Made by a program: the position numbers and the translations under genes
Origin: WHSV01 sp050694055
GTDB lineage: Bacteria; Actinomycetota; CADDZG01; WHSQ01
Assembly (NCBI GenBank): GCA_050694055.1
Contig: JBOGWX010000147.1
Span: forward strand, 1 to 27,348
Direction of reading: 5' to 3'
DNA length: 27,348 bases
In this document: positions 23,977-27,348 of the stretch, in pieces
How the letters are laid out: every line of letters begins with the position of its first letter
How positions within the stretch are numbered: the stretch's first letter is position 1
Notes under the pieces: model-generated
The model's input: only the letters and a program-made list of their open reading frames with translations
Databases searched by the model: none
Told to the model about the DNA's origin: nothing

Positions 23977-25262
23977 CTTTGCGTCCCTCGGCTTGCTGGG
24001 TCGGGCAAAGCGTGCTGTTCGGACGACCGCTCAGGCTTCAACTCCGCGATCATCTTGAGAGCTTTGAAGAGCCTCTGCTCGTAGCTCGATGCTTTCGTAT
24101 CTTCGAGGTTTGCAAGCATGGTGAATGCGAAACTCATTACGGACTTGCTGTTCATTCCTATGGATACCAGCTTCTCCATCAACCACGGGTGTCCGATCAC
24201 CCGTACGAAACGACGGCCCAAACGGTAGTAGGGGCCGTAGGTCTCCTTCAGCTCCTCGGTGTATCCGTCAAGCGTCGGTGACCCTCCGTTGCGCAGGGCA
24301 TCGTCGACATGCCGGGCGGCGATGCGCCCGGTCTCGTAGGCGTAGGCGATGCCCTCGCCGTTGCACGGGTTGATGAATCCGGCCGCGTCCCCGGTCAGCA
24401 AGAAGCCGGGCCCGTGCGGCGGCTGAACGCTCCCACCCATGAACAGGCGGCCGGCTCTGGGCTTGCTGCACACGGTTCGGCGGTTGATGTCCCATTCCGG
24501 CGGGAGCTGAGCGACGAAATTGTCCTGCAGCCTGTTCAGGTTGACGGATCTCCACCGGCCGTAGGTCGACAGGAGTCCTACTCCTGCATTCACGGTGCCG
24601 TCGCCGACGGGGAACACCCAGCCGTAGGCGGGCAGGGAGTCGCTGCCACTGCGCACCTCGAGGTAAGCCTCGAACCAGCCCGAGCTCTGCAGCGGTGAGG
24701 TGAAGTACTGCCGGATCGCGAATCCCATCGGATAGCCCGGATCTCGATCGCGCGCCAGCGTGCGGGTGAACATCGTCGCCGCCCCCTCGGCCGAGATCAC
24801 GAACTTCGCGCGCACCTCTTCGATCTCGCCGTCTCGCTTCGCTTTGAAGCCGCTTATGACTCCTCGGTCGAAGACGGGTTCCGATACCTGCGTGCCGAAC
24901 AGGACCTTGGCGCCCTGGGTCTCGGCGTGGGCGAGCACGATTCCGTCGAGATCTTTACGGGGTTTCACGAGACCGACGTTGCCCCAGTCATCGAGTGTGG
25001 GGAAGTCGAGTTCCATGGTCTTGCCCGCCGCGTGCACCCGCAGCCCCTGCACTCGTTCCCACGTGTCAAGCTCGTCCTGCAACCCCATCTCTTGAAGCAC
25101 CTTGACCGCGCGCGGTGTGAGGCCGTCTCCGCAGGTCTTCTCGCGCGGGAACGTCTTGCGCTCGCACACGAGAACGGAGTGACCTCTGGAAGACAAATAG
25201 TGCGCGGCCGCCGCTCCGGACGGCCCGCCACCAACGATGGCGACGTCGACCTCGGTGGGCAC
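23973..25262 (-). CDS. Geranylgeranyl reductase-family flavoprotein, probable menaquinone reductase (MenJ-like)
   Basis: A 429-residue FAD-dependent reductase. The dinucleotide-binding GGGPSG is at 11-16. Further family motifs are CGDGLTPRAV, the sheet-rich GWVFPVGDGTVNAGVGLL, and the second FAD motif GDAAGFINPCNGEGIAYA. Members saturate isoprenoid double bonds; the mycobacterial member MenJ reduces the second isoprene unit of menaquinone. Coupling to nuoA by an ATGA overlap fits a role on the quinone used by complex I. I choose GTG 25262, which has AGAGGAGAG 8 nt upstream. GTG 25310 would add 16 residues and has its GGAGG only 2 nt away. It is the first gene of the respiratory operon, downstream of a Rex-like operator. 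Archaeal-type lipid reduction is a less likely alternative. Confidence 0.88.
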   Translation of the reverse strand: MPTEVDVAIVGGGPSGAAAAHYLSSRGHSVLVCERKTFPREKTCGDGLTPRAVKVLQEMGLQDELDTWERVQGLRVHAAGKTMELDFPTLDDWGNVGLVKPRKDLDGIVLAHAETQGAKVLFGTQVSEPVFDRGVISGFKAKRDGEIEEVRAKFVISAEGAATMFTRTLARDRDPGYPMGFAIRQYFTSPLQSSGWFEAYLEVRSGSDSLPAYGWVFPVGDGTVNAGVGLLSTYGRWRSVNLNRLQDNFVAQLPPEWDINRRTVCSKPRAGRLFMGGSVQPPHGPGFLLTGDAAGFINPCNGEGIAYAYETGRIAARHVDDALRNGGSPTLDGYTEELKETYGPYYRLGRRFVRVIGHPWLMEKLVSIGMNSKSVMSFAFTMLANLEDTKASSYEQRLFKALKMIAELKPERSSEQHALPDPASRGTQR

Positions 25263-25371
25263 GGAGGTTGCTCTCCTCTTTCTGTGCTCGGTCCTCGGCG
25301 GCCCGATCACTTCCTCCCACCCGTCCGGTGGATGGTTGCGTCGCTAGTCGAGGACCAGTGGACGTTACGAA

Positions 25372-25393
25372 GCTTGTGAAAACTTTCACGAGC
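25372..25393. promoter_or_regulatory. Rex-type redox operator (alternatively CRP-type site)
   Basis: The core TTGTGAAAACTTTCACGA (25374-25391) matches the Rex operator consensus TTGTGAAnnnnTTCACAA at every fixed position but one (G for A at 25390). The symmetry extends to GC at both outer edges, giving a 22-bp palindrome with one mismatched pair. Rex is the actinobacterial NADH/NAD+ sensor, and in Streptomyces coelicolor the nuo operon is one of its known targets. The same bases also fit the CRP/FNR-type TGTGAnnnnnnTCACA with one mismatch, so the binding protein is not certain. The site covers the predicted transcription start, which suits repression. Confidence 0.68.
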
Positions 25394-25399
25394 CCTTAC

Positions 25400-25405
25400 A
25401 TCCTA
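25400..25405 (-). promoter_or_regulatory. Predicted -10 box of the GGR-nuo operon
   Basis: TAGGAT on the minus strand is a good actinobacterial TANNNT box. A start about 7 nt downstream would be near 25393, the edge of the Rex-like palindrome. This gives a leader of about 130 nt before GTG 25262. No convincing -35 was found. Confidence 0.4.
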
Positions 25406-25423
25406 GTACGTCGAGTGACCTCC

Positions 25424-25479
25424 GGACTCTAGACCCTGGACCTTAGATCCGGACCTTAGATCCTGGACCTTAGGACTCC
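25424..25479. repeat. Four tandem 13-15 bp imperfect repeats
   Basis: Units on the plus strand are GGACTCTAGACCCT (25424-25437), GGACCTTAGATCC (25438-25450), GGACCTTAGATCCT (25451-25464) and GGACCTTAGGACTCC (25465-25479). The array lies just upstream of the predicted -10 box of the respiratory operon. No function is recognised. Confidence 0.75.
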
Positions 25480-25519
25480 TTCGAGGTGGTGCGGTGCGTG
25501 GCCGAGGTCCGGCACCCCA

Positions 25520-25668
25520 AGCCCCAACGGTGTCACCGCAGCGCGCGCGGCCGGCATGTTCGTGGTGGGGATTCCCTCGGCCCGCCTCACGTCGTCCGAC
25601 TTGAGCGAGTCCGCGATGAGGTGGGCATCGTCCAATCGGATGCCCTCGGAAAGTTCGCTCGTTTTGTC
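25520..25668 (+). pseudogene. Frameshifted remnant of a HAD-family hydrolase (C-terminal part)
   Basis: In one plus-strand frame, 25520-25612 reads SPNGVTAARAAGMFVVGIP followed by SARLTSSDLSES. This is the typical post-catalytic segment of HAD subfamily IA phosphatases (beta-phosphoglucomutase-like, EDSxNGvxAAxAAGM), which then continues to a 'DLS-AD' element. The expected continuation appears in a different frame at 25615-25668 (DEVGIVQSDALGKFARFV), so at least one frameshift has occurred. The catalytic N-terminal half is absent, and the preceding sequence is short repeats. I read this as a decayed gene fragment. It rests on motif resemblance only. Confidence 0.5.
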
Positions 25669-25691
25669 TCACTATGCGGAACAAAACGAGC
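25657..25691. repeat. Perfect 11-bp inverted repeat with 13-nt spacer
   Basis: GCTCGTTTTGT (25657-25667) and ACAAAACGAGC (25681-25691) are exact reverse complements. They flank CTCACTATGCGGA. The hairpin begins 44 bp beyond the cupredoxin stop codon, so it could end or stabilise that transcript, but no T-run follows. The inner part GTCTCACTATGCGGAAC is a partial palindrome resembling operators of some IclR-type regulators; that resemblance is weak. Confidence 0.6.
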
Positions 25692-25734
25692 AAGGTTAAG
25701 AGCCCCGTGAATCCGATGGCCGTTCGGGCGGTTC

Positions 25735-26913
25735 CTAGCCGTCGCCGCCCTCGCCTTGTTCGTCGCCTCCGCCCTGGCCATTGCCGCCGGCGCCCTCTTC
25801 GTCCGCGCCCCCAGAGGCTCCGACCAACAAGACGCCCTCCATCGTCGTGGGGTGGAAATCGCACAGGAACGGATACTCGCCGGGCTCCTCGGGGGCCGTG
25901 AACTCGAAGTCGACGGTCTCTCCTCCGGCTGCGGTCTCACTCGTATAAAAGGCCGCCGCAGGATCGGCCAGATCGTCCTCGCTCTCGTAAAAGGCGATGT
26001 TGTGGTCGACGCCGTCCTGGTTGTCGAGCGTGCCGGCGACCGTGCCTCCCGCTTCCGCGCTCAGCTCCTCGGTCTCGAACGCGGTGTTGACCGCCACGAC
26101 GGTGTTGGTGCCCTCCGCGTCGCCTGCGCTCTGCTCGTCGACCGCCTCGTTCGCCCCGGCGCCGGCAGGCGTGGCGGTGTCGTCATCGCTGCTGAGCACG
26201 AGAAAACCGATGACCAGAAGCGGAATCAAGAGGTAGAGCACGGCGAGCGCACCCGAGCCCGAGCTGTCGCGCTGTGCGGCTGCCGCCGCGGGCACGCCGG
26301 TCTTGATGACCTCGTCGATGAGCCTGCGACGCTCGTACATCGCCTGCTGGCCGTCGAGCTGCGCGGGACTCGCGACTCCGTCCTCGGGGCGCATGCGGTT
26401 GCCCGTGGCAGTTCCGTGACTGACTCCCGTGGTCACAAGGGTCTGCGTTGCGGTTGCGGCGGGTGCCGCGGCCGCGGCCGGCTGCTGGGCGGGAGCCTCG
26501 GGCGCGGACTGCGCCGGTGCCTCTGCTGCGGGCTGCGCCGGTGTCTGCGCTGCGGGCTGGGCGGCGGCCGGCTCGGGCTCCGGGGCGGCCTCGGCCGCGG
26601 GGGCGGCGGTCTCTTCCTCCGCGGCAGCTTCCTCGGCTGCGGGTTCTTCGGCTGCGGGTTCTTCGGCTGCAGGTTCTTCGGCTGCGGGCTGTTGGGCAAC
26701 GGCTTCTTCTGCCGGCGCCTCCTCGGCCGCGGCGCCGTCGCCGCCCTCGAGATGAGGCTGCGATCCCGGCCACCACTTGGGCTCTTTGGGGTGCGGCGAA
26801 CCGTGCTCGGCTCGTGAGCGGGCGGCCTTGGCGCGCCCCTCGGCCACCGGGGCGGCGCTGCCCTTCTGCTGCTCTTCCTGCAGCACTTCCTGATAGATCT
26901 GTTCTGGATCCAC
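25735..26913 (-). CDS. Membrane-anchored cupredoxin-domain protein with Ala/Glu/Pro-rich N-terminal region
   Basis: A 392-residue protein. Residues 1-58 are hydrophilic and contain VAEGRAKAARSRAEHGSP and EPKWWPG. Residues 60-155 are low-complexity Ala/Glu/Pro with five-residue PAAEE repeats (76-100). A conserved-looking block follows (160-212, with RMRPEDGVASPAQLDGQQ and MYERRRLIDEVI). One membrane helix (221-241) is followed by an external domain of the plastocyanin type. Likely type 1 copper ligands are H304 (DHNIAFY), C351 and H354 (FLCDFHP) and M358. The end is a Gly/Asp/Glu tail. The long N-terminal part should be cytoplasmic. The probable role is electron transfer or copper handling at the membrane. 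GTG 26913 has GGGAG upstream at short spacing. Confidence 0.82.
   Translation of the reverse strand: MDPEQIYQEVLQEEQQKGSAAPVAEGRAKAARSRAEHGSPHPKEPKWWPGSQPHLEGGDGAAAEEAPAEEAVAQQPAAEEPAAEEPAAEEPAAEEAAAEEETAAPAAEAAPEPEPAAAQPAAQTPAQPAAEAPAQSAPEAPAQQPAAAAAPAATATQTLVTTGVSHGTATGNRMRPEDGVASPAQLDGQQAMYERRRLIDEVIKTGVPAAAAAQRDSSGSGALAVLYLLIPLLVIGFLVLSSDDDTATPAGAGANEAVDEQSAGDAEGTNTVVAVNTAFETEELSAEAGGTVAGTLDNQDGVDHNIAFYESEDDLADPAAAFYTSETAAGGETVDFEFTAPEEPGEYPFLCDFHPTTMEGVLLVGASGGADEEGAGGNGQGGGDEQGEGGDG
26635..26688. repeat. 15-bp coding tandem repeat (about 3.6 copies)
   Basis: The unit GGCTGCGGGTTCTTC occurs at 26635-26649 and 26650-26664, then with one change at 26665-26679, then partially to 26688. On the minus strand it encodes the PAAEE repeats of the cupredoxin protein. 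Near-identity of the DNA copies indicates recent slippage, so copy number may vary between strains. Confidence 0.8.
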
Positions 26914-27012
26914 TCTGCTCCCGGGGTCTCCTTGCTCAGGGCCGACGCAGGCTCTCGTTCGGAAACCACAAATCTACATGCTGGCTGCTCGCTCGACCGA
27001 ACCCGGCGAAAC

Positions 27013-27348
27013 TCACAGGACTCTGTTCACCGAGAGGTCGGCGAGAGCCAGCAGCGCGGCGCGCGCCTCGCTCGAAATCGCTACCGCCCTCAGATGCGAG
27101 CGGGCCTGCTCGGCGAGCTCGAGCATGAGTCTCTCCACCGACGCGCGCGCCCCCGACTCCTCGACGAGCACGCGAAGTCGCTCGATCTCGGATTCTGTGA
27201 GGGAGGCTCCCCCACCCCACCGCGCGGCGAAGAAGTCGCGTTCGGGGCCGGACAGCGCGCCCGCAGTGCGCGCGTAGAGCAAGTTTCGCTTGCCCTCGCG
27301 GATGTCGGAGTCCACCGGTTTGCCGACCGAGGTGCGCTCGCCGAAAAT
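27013..27348 (-). CDS. Polyprenyl diphosphate synthase, C-terminal part (runs off the window)
   Basis: The last 111 residues of a trans-isoprenyl diphosphate synthase. The first visible residues, FGERTSVGKPVDSDIREGKRN, match the region right after the second aspartate-rich motif, where the family has GKPxGxDLREGKxT. The second DDxxD itself and the rest lie beyond the window. The helical C-terminus looks complete and ends with TGA at 27013. It makes the polyprenyl chain for quinones or lipid carriers. With a MenJ-like reductase and complex I nearby, the menaquinone side chain is the likely product; chain length cannot be told from this part. It lies 99 bp upstream of the cupredoxin gene in the same direction. 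Confidence 0.88.
   Translation of the reverse strand: MFGERTSVGKPVDSDIREGKRNLLYARTAGALSGPERDFFAARWGGGASLTESEIERLRVLVEESGARASVERLMLELAEQARSHLRAVAISSEARAALLALADLSVNRVL

Larger units (their letters stand above)
25263..25734. other. Non-coding spacer upstream of the respiratory operon
   Basis: This 472-bp spacer separates the cupredoxin gene from the reductase gene, both leftward. From low to high coordinates it holds the reductase leader (25263-25371), a Rex-like operator (25372-25393), a predicted -10 box (25400-25405), four short repeats (25424-25479), a broken HAD-hydrolase remnant on the plus strand (about 25520-25668) and an 11-bp inverted repeat (25657-25691). I see no intact gene in it. 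Confidence 0.7.

Noticed and set aside
25398..25440. A -35 element for the nuo promoter
   Set aside because: No hexamer close to TTGACA lies 16-18 nt before TAGGAT, so only the -10 was annotated.
25486..25710. Possible intact small gene in the spacer (plus strand)
   Set aside because: The HAD-like segment is in another frame, so this frame would be half nonsense. No ribosome-binding site or conserved start is visible.
25735..25940. Overlapping minus- and plus-strand frames at the end of the cupredoxin gene
   Set aside because: They are shadows of the Gly/Glu-rich tail and copper domain; the copper-ligand pattern fixes the true frame.

Overview
The window is GC-rich chromosomal DNA, most likely from an actinobacterium (Actinomycetota). 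The support is indirect: a complete nuoA-N operon led by a geranylgeranyl-reductase-family gene, a polyprenyl diphosphate synthase nearby, OmpR-type two-component signalling, many GTG starts and one TTG start, and TANNNT boxes placed for leaderless transcription. No rRNA or other phylogenetic marker is present, so the class is not settled. I saw no insertion sequence, phage gene, tRNA or CRISPR array.

Left part (1-9144). Three copies of an 18-20 bp repeat lead into a small SnoaL/NTF2-like gene. Two tightly packed divergent operons follow. The leftward one encodes a polytopic GT-C-like membrane protein, an OmpR/PhoB-type response regulator, a histidine kinase with almost no extracytoplasmic domain, and a dTDP-rhamnose-4-epimerase-like SDR enzyme. 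The rightward one encodes a family 2 glycosyltransferase, a DUF2064 nucleotidyl/glycosyltransferase-like protein, a SAM methyltransferase, a cytochrome-b/sulfite-oxidase-fold molybdoenzyme fusion and a four-helix membrane protein. Every junction in both operons is a 4-bp ATGA or GTGA overlap, so the nine genes look like one functional unit: envelope glycoconjugate chemistry plus a membrane redox enzyme, probably under the two-component system. I know of no established function for it. A further membrane protein of unknown function ends 6 bp from the end of nuoN.

Middle (9151-25262, all leftward). A 15-gene respiratory operon runs GGR, nuoA, B, C, D, E, F, G, H, I, J, K, L, M, N. It has essentially no intergenic DNA: 14 junctions, of which 13 overlap and one has a 4-bp gap. 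All expected iron-sulfur ligands are visible, including the four cysteines of the extra N7 cluster in NuoG, and so are the quinone-site His/Tyr of NuoD. The reductase probably saturates menaquinone side chains (MenJ-like), which would tie quinone tailoring to the enzyme that reduces menaquinone.

Right part (25263-27348). The spacer upstream of the respiratory operon holds a near-perfect Rex-type (or CRP-type) operator lying on a predicted promoter, four copies of a 13-15 bp repeat, a frameshifted remnant of a HAD-family hydrolase, and a perfect 11-bp inverted repeat. Beyond it are a membrane-anchored cupredoxin with an Ala/Glu/Pro-rich N-terminal region and the 3' end of a polyprenyl diphosphate synthase gene that leaves the window. 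Polyprenyl synthase, menaquinone-reductase-like protein, complex I and the copper protein together form a respiratory-chain neighbourhood.
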